Below are positions 38,926 to 49,719 of a stretch of 64,000 nt of DNA, piece after piece. Source of the stretch: Neopestalotiopsis rosae (Eukaryota; Ascomycota; Sordariomycetes; Amphisphaeriales; Sporocadaceae); NCBI GenBank assembly GCA_023078685.1, contig JALGAS010000003.1, forward strand, positions 2,356,001 to 2,420,000, read 5' to 3'. Numbering within the stretch: position 1 is the stretch's first letter; the number at the start of each line of letters is the position of its first letter. The notes under the pieces were generated by a model. That model was not told the origin of the DNA. It saw only the letters and a program-made list of their open reading frames with translations, and did not search any database. The translations under genes were made by a program, and so were the position numbers.

Positions 38926-40834
38926 ATGGGCTACGACAAGAGCCCGTCCCCCGTGGACAAGATGATCGTCAGGTTAGTATTCTCGATTCCTTCTTTGCCC
39001 AGACTTGATCACTTGAGGGGTTTTCGCCTTCGCCCAACCTGTCCTTGAGTGTTCTCGACTCATTTTAGCGAAGAGACAAAAATTACCCGTAACAGATCGT
39101 GTGGCTAACTCCCATCTTCTGAGTAGCCCGGCCCGTACGGCCGTTGACTTTTGCAAGGAGACTTGGCGACGCATTGCTAAGTCTCCTAGATCTGAAGAGC
39201 GCCCGCTGCATATCTCAACCCCGGTTGGCCTGGTACACCTAGAATCTGGCGCGAAGAAGGCCGGTTCCGAAGGTGAAAACGCTGAGCAAAAATCTTCGAA
39301 GGATGATATCACAAAGAAGAAGTCTTTCAACGGAGAGGAGTCCAAGCAGAAGTCCAATAATGGTGAAGCAAAGCGCTACTCTTTCGTCGGTAACGAAGAG
39401 CAGAACGCATTCAAGGTCAAGCCTCTTCACCGCCGTGATGAAGCTGACGACCATGCCAGTGTCACTAACGACAATGGTGGCAATAATGAGAAGGGAAACA
39501 AGGGCAAACATGTCGAGCAGATCGAATGCGGCGACCTCGGCACCAAGATGCCCTTGTCCTCCACGCTTTCTTCTCTCATGTCAGAGGAGCCCGGCCCCGT
39601 CGCAACTCCCACGAAGACCTCCATGATTTCAGACCGCTCCCCAGTCATTCTCGACAAGGACTGGCGCCGCTACCAGGACACACCGGTCAAGAGCAGCCCC
39701 TCCTCCTGGCTCGGCCCTTATGCCCTTGCTCATGACTCCGAGGACACTACTGCCGCTCAGCGTCCGCGCAGCACCAGCGCTTCCACCACCAACCTGAGCA
39801 TCCCCGAGGCTTCGACCAAGCGCGACTTTGGTAACGGTCCCAAGGAGCCCATCTGGTCAGTTCGTGCTTCCCAACCTCGCCCTCAGCAGGCAGCTCGTTC
39901 CTCTCAGCAAGAGCCTCGTTCTTCTGTGTCTACCGACTATCAGGCCACCCCGCCCGTCCAATTCCCCCGCGAAGTGAAGAAGAAGGATGCAGAGTTTCTC
40001 TACTTCCGTGAGGTTCGTCAGGCAGGCGACGGAATCAGCCTTGCCAGCAGTAGCCAGGTCTCTCTGGCTACTCCTACCCCAGCAGTGCGTACAGCACACT
40101 ACCACTATCAGCAGTCTCTCCGCGCTCGACCCCACAGTGTCATGATTCCCCAGCGCCACGTCAGCGATTCCGTTCTTGTCGCCGGTGCTGCTACTACTAC
40201 TACTTCTGCCTCCGAGGGAGACGCCGACGACTGGAAGACAGTCGACGATACTACCGATGGTGGTGACATTAGCGGACTGCAGCAGCAGCAGCAAGATGGT
40301 GACGATGACGACGCCGCCACCACCACCGGCTTTGATTCCGTCGATGGTCGTGGTACTACTACCAGCGAGCAGTGGTCCTCCAACTCGGTGCGCGGCCAGT
40401 CCAGCACCATGGGCAACATCACGATGGATCCCCGCCCGGTCTACGATGGCGATGAGGAGGAGAAGGAGCAAAAGGTCCAGCAGCGCACCATGAATGCCTT
40501 GGTCACCACTCCCGTCAAGAAGTCGCAGCAGCAGCGCCGCAAGGTCTCGTTTGCTGACCAAGTAACCACCATTGCCGGCCCCTCCACTACCACTACCGCC
40601 GTCGTCGCCGCTGCTATCCAGCCGGGTGAGTCCCGCATCCCCATTCGCCGTGGTGCTGGCGCTGCTGCTACTCAGACTCAGAATCATCATCAACAGCAGC
40701 AGCAGCAGATGGGTCGTTCCACTCGAACACACCCGCGTTTTTCTGGCTCTCACGAGGTCGACCTCCACCGTCGTCGCATCAGTACCCCCATTGGACCTGC
40801 TGTGCTCATGGACCCAAAGTCCAAGTCCAAGTGA
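38926..40834 (+). CDS. Disordered protein of unknown function with paired ISTPxG motifs
   Basis: Two exons, 38926-38972 and 39127-40834, encode 584 residues. The intron is GTTAGT...GGCTAACT...TAG and is 154 nt. Exon 1 gives MGYDKSPSPVDKMIVS. The protein is almost all low complexity: Ser, Thr, Gln and Asp runs, including poly-Gln encoded by CAG repeats. Ordered-looking islands are TAVDFCKETWRRIAKSP near the N-terminus, ISTPVGLVHLESG (residues 45-57), FLYFREVRQAGDGISLAS in the middle, KVSFADQV (488-495, matching the RVxF docking motif of phosphatase PP1), and ISTPIGPAVLMDP (567-579) at the end. The first ISTP motif slightly resembles half of a CRIB motif, but the match is incomplete. I do not know the family. 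Confidence 0.75.
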
Positions 40835-41533
40835 GGAGCTTCAGTGAGCTTCCATAGACCTCTTTCTGGTTTTCCGATTGGGGAATGTGTTTCGTGGGGA
40901 GGACTCCAAAGCTATGTTTTTCTTTTCAAGGGTTTGTCTTGCCTTGTTCTTGTGGATTGTTTTGTCTGTTTCCTGCTCTAAGATGAGGGCAAGTGGTGAG
41001 GGCAATGGTTTTGCTGAAGTAAGCATCAAAGCTGAGGGATGGGAATTGAAATGGGCCTATACTGGCCATTCTGCAACATCAGATAAAACGGTTGTCATTC
41101 AGTTGACTGTTCTTGATCTGGGACGGAAGGAAGGAAGTGTTTGTGAATCACTACGAGGGGATTGGGCAGAATGATTCACCCAAGTGAAGCGTGGTCATTC
41201 ACCAATACTTCTGCTCAGAAGGACGGTTCACTTCCGAGGTTTGTTTTCTCTTGCAATGCGCCATGATACCCTAAGAATTCGGTTTGTTCTTTTTCTGGTT
41301 TTGAGAGAGTCCCTATCAAAGGGCTCCAACCATAGGTTTTGACCGTCGATAGTCACGATACAATAAACTGTCCTCCCCATTACTTTTCTGCTCCTTTCGA
41401 TTGGCCTACTGTCTCATACACTGTCAATCTCACCCCAGGCTCTCGAACTACACCAGAACCCAAGAGGCATGTGTATTTGATCAAACAAGAAAACCTTTTC
41501 TGCCAACTGACCAGTCGTGACCCCAAGTCCAGA
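40835..41533. other. Intergenic region between two unknown genes
   Basis: This 699-bp stretch separates two plus-strand genes. It should hold the 3' end of the first and the promoter of the second. A 98-codon frame at 40878-41174 has no recognisable features. Confidence 0.5.
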
Positions 41534-42310
41534 ATGCCAACAAACGACGACGAGCCCATTCCCGCAGCCTACTGGTATCTCGTCCTCGGGACTGGCCCTC
41601 CGCCAACGCGCTCCAACTTGCTGCGCATGGCCTCGGAGCGCCGGGCCGTTCACCGCGCGGGCATCGCGGCCGAGGAGGTAAGAAGGGAGACCACGGCAAA
41701 GGCAAAGGAGTCAAGGAAGGAGGCCCTTACCAAGACCAAGGAATCGAGGAAAGATGCCATTGCCAAGGCCAAGGCGGACCACCCTGTTCCCGATTTCATG
41801 ACCACCATCAAAGGGAAATTGGGACTAGGAAAGAAGAAGAAAAAGAAGAATTCGCTGACAGAGCACGATGAAGAAGAGTCTCTGACAAGGAGACGGCCGT
41901 CTGCCGAGGAGAACAACTCTAGAGTTACCACTGGTGAGGATAGTGATGGCGGCGCTGCTGCTGCTACTCCGGAAGCACATCCCGAGTCCGGCAACCCCAA
42001 CGACAGTGAGGATCAACAACTCGGGGACGACAACACTACGGGCACAGCAGAAAGCTCAGGCAATACAAACGAACAAACTGATGGTGGTGGTGATGGCACC
42101 GACGCTGACAAGGAGACTCCCGCTGCCCCTCAGACTTTTAAGAACAGCGACCACGATGAAACAGTGGGTTCAACCAGCAGCAACCAGAAAGCTGATGGTG
42201 CTTCTTCACCAGTAGAGGCAATCAGTGGCGACGAGCCGGATGTTGGAGATCAGATTCAAGACTCGTCCAAGACTGTGACTTCCTCAAATGGTATATCTCC
42301 TAGTCTTTAA
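41534..42310 (+). CDS. Charged low-complexity protein of unknown function
   Basis: This single-exon frame has 258 residues. The open frame extends further upstream, but the first ATG is at 41534 and gives MPTNDDEPIPAAYWYLVLG. The N-terminal 30 residues look conserved in character (AAYWYLVLGTGPPPTRSN). A helical Lys/Glu/Arg region follows at about residues 45-85, with three related repeats around AKESRKEAL, TKESRKDAI and AKAKADH. Next comes TTIKGKLGLG and a run of six Lys. The C-terminal ~150 residues are acidic and disordered (Asp, Glu, Ser, Thr, Gly). No domain is recognised. Possible roles involving the basic helix and Lys cluster, such as membrane or nucleic-acid contact, are only inference. 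Confidence 0.65.
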   Translation: MPTNDDEPIPAAYWYLVLGTGPPPTRSNLLRMASERRAVHRAGIAAEEVRRETTAKAKESRKEALTKTKESRKDAIAKAKADHPVPDFMTTIKGKLGLGKKKKKKNSLTEHDEEESLTRRRPSAEENNSRVTTGEDSDGGAAAATPEAHPESGNPNDSEDQQLGDDNTTGTAESSGNTNEQTDGGGDGTDADKETPAAPQTFKNSDHDETVGSTSSNQKADGASSPVEAISGDEPDVGDQIQDSSKTVTSSNGISPSL

Positions 42311-43552
42311 GAGCGGACATGTCGTTTTCTTGGCTATAGAGCAAAACCTCGTAGGCCTTTCAGAATCCGTTTCTAGTGCATACAGGCACCGTACTCCAGC
42401 TCAGGCATGACTGTATTCTTACTTTGTACATGACTTAAAATCACACGATTGTAAACAGCCTCGCAGTTGGTAGTAGTGCTTACTTCCCTCGCCGCTATTC
42501 ATAAGGCAGTTGCTATATTAAGCCCGACACCAAGGCTGTACAACATTAGCTATAACCACTGACCTGGTGACGACTCGATAGTCTGCCTGACTGTTCTCGA
42601 ATGACCTTGTTGCAAGATGTACATACACAACTCGTGTTTCCTGACGCGGTTGTCGCGGTGAAATGGATATCTTCGGGAGTCCTTCCGACTGTCGGTTCTC
42701 GGCGGCTGTGCCTCTTGTGAATCAAACCAATGAGACAAATCCTTTCAGCCCGCACTACCATGAGTCCCATGACTAACCTGTCACAAGACAACCAACGAGA
42801 GACAGCACACGCACATCTAGCAACCCTCACCAAACCAACTGCTATCATTGCCATGGCAACCAGCTGAACATTTTCTCTTTGAAGGGTCATGGGCGTAGAA
42901 GTATATTCATCATGCATTCTTTTCTCCGCCACTCATACGTAAAAAATAATATAGTCCAACACGTTCAGCATGCGGGTCCCTGTTTTCCCTAGCAACTCCA
43001 TACAAAAGGCAAATGATCACGGCATCGAGCCAGCCATGATGTCACGCTTTTCCTCTGGACTTAGCCGTGTACCTAGCAACGGAATTGAAACGTAGACGCT
43101 TAAACATCCGATTGGCATTGCTGTACCTCCGTTGAACCTGATTTCAGGAGCGGCAAAGTGCCGGATCCCCTGAAGCAGCAACGAGCCTGGCTATGCAGAG
43201 ATCTGGGCGAAATAAATAAGACATGACAACGCCATCCTCCTGAACTCCTAGACACCTATGCCGAGACGCCATGCCCATCAAAAGATGGCAAATGTTGCAG
43301 TTGAACTGCAAAAAAATAGAGATGCAACAAGAATAGAAAGTTGAGAGAAGAACCTGTCCCAACTGGTGATTTGAACCAAGACGGCCGATCGTCTGTGCTA
43401 CGAGACTCTCGTGCATCTATCAAGTCATAAACGATTACTGTCAAGGACCATCCAAAGCTCCATCGGGTATCCTGTGTCGACGGAACACGTTGACATAAAA
43501 GGGCTCATTGACAGTGAATATGCTTTAAATAAGACTAGCCGCTAGGGCAGTC
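42311..43552. other. Convergent 3' intergenic region
   Basis: This lies between the stop of the 258-residue gene and the stop of cyclin B. A minus-strand frame at 42932-42546 (128 codons) has no recognisable domain. A GGTTCAAATC box on the minus strand near 43370 resembles a tRNA B-box but lacks the rest of a tRNA. Confidence 0.5.
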
Positions 43553-45275
43553 TCACGGCTCGAGCTCATCCAGGGAGAGCTTTGTGTCAGTGATGCCCAA
43601 CTCGGGAGCACATCTCTTGGCCCATTGCCGGGTAAGCAGGGAAGCTATGCGTTGATGAGTATTGAATGCTACAATTCAGGAGACCAGGAGAGACTTACCC
43701 TTCAAGAACTTCTTACTAGCGTACTTCTTGTAAAAGGCCTCGTGGATGACGGGGCGAGCAAGATAATCAACCATCAGGAGGAAGACTGGCTCAATCTCCT
43801 CTTCCGTGTAGCCAGCGTAGTACGACAGAGTCTCGTCCTGGTCAAAGTTAGTGCTTGTTCAACGGGTCAAAGTTGTATGTAAAACTTACCCAAGGGCCAC
43901 GGTCCAGGATCATGCGCGACAAGTACATAGCAGCCGCAGCAATGTGACTAGAGCGATAGGCCATGAATCGGTGGTCGACCAGGCTAATCTCCATAAGATA
44001 CTTGCCAATGGTACGCGACTGGATGTCATAGTTGTCGGCCTTGGAGATACGGCGAAGGAAGTTCATGGGGTTGGGGTAGCTGAGGTTGAAATCTAATGTG
44101 GAGAGGACGAAACGCTCTGCGCTAAGAATCTCTTGTTCCGAGAAACCATCATCGGCAACGTGCACAAAGTTGGCGACGTGCGGCGACAGGACTTCCTCAT
44201 ACTTGGACGCGATGAACATGGCAGTGATGCCAACGAGCTGGAGGCGGTCGAGCTGGACAACCTTCTCGGACAGGAAGCGGTCAATTATGTTGATGGCCAG
44301 GAACAGGGTCTCGGGCAGAAGGTGGAAACGCGTGTGGACCTCGATCAGCCAGTCGATGAGGATACCGCGCGTCTTCCACTCCAAATCGTCCTGGTGTGCC
44401 ATGTACTCTGGGTTGGGCACCGACTCGCACTCCAGGTCTCTCAGGTATTCAAAGATTTCGTTGGCATATTCGGCAGCCATCAACGGGTCGTCCAGGTCCT
44501 CGCTATCCAGGTCCTTGACACCCGGGGGGTACTCGTGCTTCTCCTCAGGTACGGGCTCGGGTTGGGCGACGACCTTTTCAGTCTTTTCAGTGACCGAGTC
44601 TACCTTGGCGTTCTCATCATTGGCGACCTCGACAATCTTTTCGCTCTTCTCAACCAGTGTGTGGACCTTCTTGCGAACCGGCTCACTCTCCTCTACAGTC
44701 TTGTCTTGCTTGATGGTCGTGGCAGCAGCCTTTCTCTTTGTGGAGGAGGCACCAATGGCACCAGAGCCGGAGCCAGCTCTCTTCACTTCAGTCGTCTTCT
44801 TTGCGGCCTCCTTGCTGGCGAGGGCAGTTCTTGTTGTGGTGGCGCGAGGCTTTTGAATGCCGGTAGGTTGAGCAGCCTTTGAGACAAGACCAGTCTTGGC
44901 AGTAGCCTTCTTTCCCTCGGTGACCTCGACCTTTCCAGCATTAGTGACATCGCCCAGAGCTGCCCGTCTTCTGCCGTTGGCCGCGGTTGTGGTTGCAGGC
45001 TTCTTTGACTGGAGAGTTGGCTTGATGGGTTGTGCACTGGCATCGGCGTCAAGTGCTGCAGCCTTGGCACGCGTCATACGCGTAGTAGTACTATTCTCGT
45101 CATTCTCGTTGGTGACGAGTCGTCTGGTAGCAGGGCGTCCCTAAACACGACCAGTCAGTATGCGTAAGTAGAAATAATTCACAGTGCCACGGTGGCGGAG
45201 CCGGCAGTGCAGACGGGTGTTCCGGTGCAAGCTGTGGCGCGTCGGGACCTGGTGCAAGTAACCTACCGGAGGCAT
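43553..45275 (-). CDS. nimE: G2/mitotic B-type cyclin
   Basis: This is the regulatory partner of Cdk1 that drives entry into mitosis. Four exons, 45275-45267, 45140-43890, 43837-43699 and 43644-43553, encode 496 residues. Exon 1 is only 9 nt (MPP), joined in phase 0 to GRPATRR. The destruction box RAALGDVTN is at residues 62-70, so the protein should be degraded by APC/C. A Lys/Ala/Glu-rich linker follows. The cyclin box then begins near residue 255 with the hallmark KTRGILIDWLIEVHTRFHLL. NIIDRFLSEK, MFIASKYEE and the C-terminal cyclin fold (NPMNFLRRISKAD, YLMEISLVD) are all present. Exons 3 and 4 complete the second cyclin fold with ETLSYYAGYTEEEI and end LDELEP. Divergent from uL2m. Confidence 0.95.
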
Positions 45276-47960
45276 ATTTCTTCCTCTTTGTACGTGATTT
45301 TTGCAATAAACAGATTCAGTCGCGTCTTAATTACTGTGATATAAAAAATGTCAGTCATCATGCTCTCGTTGTGGTTGACAAGTGTAGTGTCGGGTTGTGA
45401 GTGCAGATCTCGTAAGGGCTGTATCTAGGTGGAAGCGTGGGGCTACCATCTGCAAAATCGCAAAACAGGCAACACGCGCAACGAAGCTCGCCTGATGCAG
45501 AAAACACAGAAGCTCAATCTCAAGCCGAATCGTGCAGATGTTCTCGAAGCTCCAAAAGCGTTCTTGCATAGACAATAGAAAGTCGTACCTGTTATGTACT
45601 GCCAGGTATCGCGGATCGAATTGACTTCGCGTGTGACTTTTGGCCTTGGTGTCAACAAGCTTTCGGGGTACCGTTGAAGCTTTCCAACGCGTTGCAAGAT
45701 AATGCAAGAGAGGCGTGAAGAATACTCGGAGGGCAGGAGCGAGCAAACGACTCGATATGTAAGATTTGGAAAAGAAGAACAAAGAGAGACGAGATATGTT
45801 GTTGGGTGGAGGGAGTATGTTGTTTACATGTACAACTGGGGGGGAATATGCAGACAGGTTGGGTATTTTCAAGAGAGAGGGAGCTGGAGCTGGAGCCAGG
45901 CAAAGAAAAGAAGCCGTGTGGTAGCGTGCGTAGCGCGAATTGGCGTGGGCCTGGGTCACTGGTGCGGGCGTGCAGTGACCAGCAGTGACCAACAGAGGGC
46001 TTGAGAAACAGAGAAGTGAAAAGAGAAGAGTGGGTACTCGGCAGCCTACCTAATTTGTGTGCGTGCGTGTGTACTTTTTTTTACAGGTACACGGGCAAAG
46101 CGGGCTGGATTTCTAGCGCGATGGAAGACCCCTGTTCGGATCTGGCAGATTTGCAGCTGTGACGACGTGACGGTAGTGTCTCAAGTCGCGCTGCGCTGAC
46201 GGAATTGGGAAGGATTGAGCGTGACAGGATCGTGATTTCTGCCCAGGCTCTTTTCAAGGTCGTTGGTCTGGTTGGTGTATCCGAGGGAAGTTCTCTCTTG
46301 TCTTGTCTTTCGTTCTCGCTGGTAAGAATATTTGAAATGTAAGAAGACTGAATTCTATGTAGCAACAATGCAACACACAAAAACAGATGCCGCCAACAAA
46401 TGCAAAATCGAATGACGCTGAGTGAATATCTAGCAGCAACAGAATGGGCTGAAAATAAAGATGATGAAGTTGGAGGAAGAGAGAGAAGATGGGTGTTGAC
46501 AACCAAACAATTGAGTTCGCCGGGAGCTTTTGGCGAGAACTTGGACCTGAGAGAATGGAAACCGGGAATTATTATCTACTCCAGTTGGTTGTCCATAGAA
46601 AGAAAGCAGCAAGCAAAAACTTGAACTCAAAAAAAGCTCGACGCGGTCCCTGGGTATTACACAAGCTTACATTATTAGAGGTACATGCTGCATAGTAGTG
46701 CAAGCCACGCTTATAACCCCACTTTCTCTCCATGTCAACAGTCGCTGTCCGGGGCAACGGTCGTCCCTAGTCTCCTCATTGGCTTGTCGCGGTCCCTCTT
46801 GTTGCAAACTTCCCGGGATTCCGTCAGCCCAATTCTAGACGTGACTTGTGGCTGGTTCACGGCAAGAAGCAATAGCTAGTCCATAGTATTCTGGAAAATG
46901 CGACATATGGGATAGTAGTGAGACAGTGTTGCCATGATTCAATCTTCCCTAGACAACCCTCAAGACCTCGTGACCCGTACGAAATTGATCAAAGAGCAAA
47001 GAGGCAGGAAGCCCCAGAAAAACAGAGAGGACAGTTGTAATCTATGTTGTGCTCTCCGGAGTGGGTACTAAGTGCATCTGACGATAATGTCAGGCATAAA
47101 AAGAGTTCGTTGGTATTAAACTCGCTTGTTACCTGCCCTATAATAGTATGCACACTTCACAAACCGCTTTCCAAGGATACGCGCCTGGTATGTATGTAGG
47201 TAGGTAGTATGGGGCGGCAGCCCAGCCCGGACCTCCTCGTACATTACATGGGAGCGCGTCTTGAAAAGACATGTCCGACTTTTTACTCTTGGTCCGGTCG
47301 GCAGCAAAGACGCGCCTGTTTTCACATCTTCGATCATGATGCTTAAGGCACATTTCCTTGACTCACGTCGCTCATTGCAACCGCGTCGGCTGGTCGACGA
47401 CGGAAAGTATGTCGGCAAAGCCTGGACTGGCAGCTTTAATTACCCAGCACTGACTTGTTGAATTGTCAATTTGAATATCAATCATGCACCAAAAATGCCC
47501 GCCAGGTACTATACATGGGCGCACAGCCTTGCTGGGTTCTTCCTGGCTTACAAATATCACTGCGGATTATTTGAGAGGTTATTCGGGCGCTTTTGATAAT
47601 ACTGATACGGATCATAATTGTACTCGGTAGACTTTGAGAGCACATATACGGAATAGTCTGACGTTGTGAATGCGCCCAGCCAATCAGCTTGCATTTTTAG
47701 TGCTTCCAAAAGGAATACTGGGAATTGACCAATTGACCAATTCAAGCACCCAGCCTAGCAGAGTACGTACCTACGTAGTGCTAAATTCGGCGCTGGAAGA
47801 ACCCTAGCTCCTTTGCGAAGCTACAATTTCTCCATTGGAGGTTGTCTCGCCGCGACTGCCAGCACCGACGACGGCGACGAAGATCTCGAAAACGCCCCGT
47901 CTTTTTCTTTGCGAAGCAGCACGGCCACTACGCATCTGCTCGCCAATCACCGCGCTGCCG
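45276..47960. other. 2.7-kb divergent region between cyclin B and uL2m
   Basis: This contains the promoters of cyclin B and uL2m. A minus-strand frame of 213 codons (45992-45351) is rich in random-looking Leu, Pro and Ser and has no domain, so I treat it as chance. Motifs seen are CCTACCTAA at 46045, GTAGGTAGGTAG at 47195-47206, CCAAT boxes at 47680-47741, and ACCTACGTAGTG at 47769-47780. Confidence 0.5.
47680..47743 (+). promoter_or_regulatory. CCAAT-box cluster upstream of uL2m
   Basis: Three CCAAT pentamers lie at 47680-47684, 47729-47733 and 47737-47741, about 220-280 bp before the uL2m start. The last two sit in a tandem AATTGACC repeat. CCAAT boxes bind the fungal Hap complex, which is known to control many mitochondrial genes; binding here is inferred. 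Confidence 0.45.
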
Positions 47961-49246
47961 ATGCATAGGCACGCCTGCCATGCCATGATGCTGCAACCAA
48001 GGCTATTCTCGAGATCTGCCCACGGGGCATTGGCCAGCTCCAAGTGCTCCTCGGCCGCCTTGCTGGGCAGAAGCTATGCGACCCTCCAGACAACCATTGA
48101 GCCTGCCAACACGTCCGTACCGAGTCCAGCTGCGAGGCCCGGTGGCCAGGGCCGGAATTCATCCGCCATCTTGCGCACATATACGCCTAGAACCCCGGGT
48201 CTCAGACATTTGAAGCGGCCCATCAACGATCACCTATGGAAGGGCAGGCCATTCCTACCATTGACCTTTCCCAAGAAGGGTATGGGCAAGGGAGGTAGAA
48301 ATCACCACGGAAAGGTTACAGTCAGACATCGTGGAGGTGGTGCCAAGCGAAGAATAAGGACGGTCGACTTTAAACGATTCAATGCTGGCCCGCAACTCGT
48401 CGAGCGCATCGAATACGATCCGAACCGCAGTTCGCATTTGGCGCTTTTGTCGGATCAAGCAACTGGACAAAAGTCCTACATTATTGCACCCGATGGCACC
48501 AGAGCTGGTGATATCGTGCAAAGCTACCGATCTGGTATCCCGCAAGATTTGCTCGACAGTATGGGTGGTGTCGTTGATCCCGGTATTTTGGCGGCCAGGA
48601 CGGCGCACCGAGGCAACTGCCTGCCACTGCACCTGATCCCCGTTGGAACGCCTATTTTCAACGTCGGCTCGCACCCCAAGGGCGGCGCCGTCTTCTGCCG
48701 CAGTGCTGGAACCTTTGCCATTGTGGAGGCCAAGGATGAGGAGACTTCAGCCGACGGTGTCAAGATTGTGACTGGAAAGTATGTTACTGTCAGACTACAG
48801 AGCGGCGAAGTGAGAAAATGCAGCAAAGATGCATGTGCCACCATTGGAGTGGCCAGCAACGTGCACCACCAGTACCGACAGCTCGGTAAGGCAGGAAGAA
48901 GCCGATGGCTCAACATTCGACCCACGGTTCGTGGTGTGGCCATGAACAAAGGTATGTGTAGAAGTTGGTCTCGATGCATGGCTACCCTGCTGACCATTTA
49001 CAGTCGATCACCCTCACGGTGGTGGTCGTGGTAAATCCAAGAGTAACAGACACCCCGTCTCTCCTTGGGGAAGAACACCGGTACGTCTTCTTTCTCTTCC
49101 ATCCCGGCACCATGCTCAAGTCCACATTCTAATTCCTTCTATAGGCCAAGGGTGGTTTCAAGACCCGCCCCAAGAGCAACATCAACAAGTGGGTGGTCAC
49201 TCCGCGGGTACGCAACCACGGAAAGCGCAGAAGCAAGAACAGTTAA
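47961..49246 (+). CDS. RML2: Mitochondrial large-subunit ribosomal protein uL2m
   Basis: This is the mitochondrial counterpart of bacterial ribosomal protein L2, needed for the peptidyl-transferase centre. Three exons, 47961-48951, 49004-49080 and 49145-49246, encode 389 residues. Introns have GTATGT and GTACGT donors and CAG/TAG acceptors. The N-terminal ~60 residues are Arg/Ser/Ala-rich and lack acidic residues near the start ([15 protein letters not shown]), fitting a mitochondrial presequence. Initiation could also be at 47985 or 47988. The RNA-binding L2 core is plain: [20 protein letters not shown], then the SH3-like region, then [14 protein letters not shown], which spans the first splice, and the basic C-terminus [13 protein letters not shown]. 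The conserved His of HPHGG lies in the second exon. Confidence 0.93.
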
Positions 49247-49719
49247 ATGTAGAGCTCGACTCTCATGTGGTCCCCAACGTGTACTTTATCGATCTGTACA
49301 ATACATTGTCTCGGCGGCTAGAGCGGCATATATATGTACAGCTGTATAATACGAGACTAGAAGCGATCTTTGTCACATCGCAAAACAACTATCATTCAAG
49401 TCAAGGTCGAGGATCTACTTATTGCGTGCAGGACGTGCTCCCACTTTGCGTCAGACATACCACAATAATCGTCACAGAATTTACAAGTACTTGGCAGAAA
49501 GAGCGACTTCGCAGGGTTTTACTTACCAGTTTGTTAAAAATCTCTAACTAAGCCAAGCATACTCGAATCACCACTTTGTACCGCCAAATATGGACTTGTT
49601 ACTTTCTTTCACTTACCTCTATGAGTACGCCTACCGTGGGGTAAAAAATGACGAGAACACAAAACCTAGAACCCAAAGATGATACTTAAACCTAGGACCC
49701 AAAGATAATACTTTTTCTT
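49247..49719. other. Convergent 3' intergenic region with a small duplication
   Basis: This lies between the stops of uL2m and the RING-like gene. The only structure seen is a 26-bp direct repeat at 49663-49714. Confidence 0.6.
49663..49714. repeat. 26-bp tandem duplication
   Basis: Two adjacent copies, 49663-49688 and 49689-49714, share AACCTA[G]GACCCAAAGAT with a few substitutions (AGAACCC against AGGACCC, GATGATACTTA against GATAATACTTT). It ends six bases before the RING-gene stop codon. Confidence 0.88.

Noticed and set aside
39857..40768. 303-codon Leu-rich frame antisense to the 584-residue gene
   Set aside because: Its Leu, Ser and Gly runs are the complement of CAG and ACC repeats in the real gene, and the splice and start evidence favours the plus strand.
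43352..43427. Minus-strand GGTTCAAATC, possible tRNA B-box
   Set aside because: The T-stem is mismatched and no acceptor stem or A-box is found at the right distance, so it is at best a relic.
45351..45992. 213-codon open frame on the minus strand upstream of cyclin B
   Set aside because: Composition looks random and no domain is visible; it falls in the long cyclin promoter and leader.
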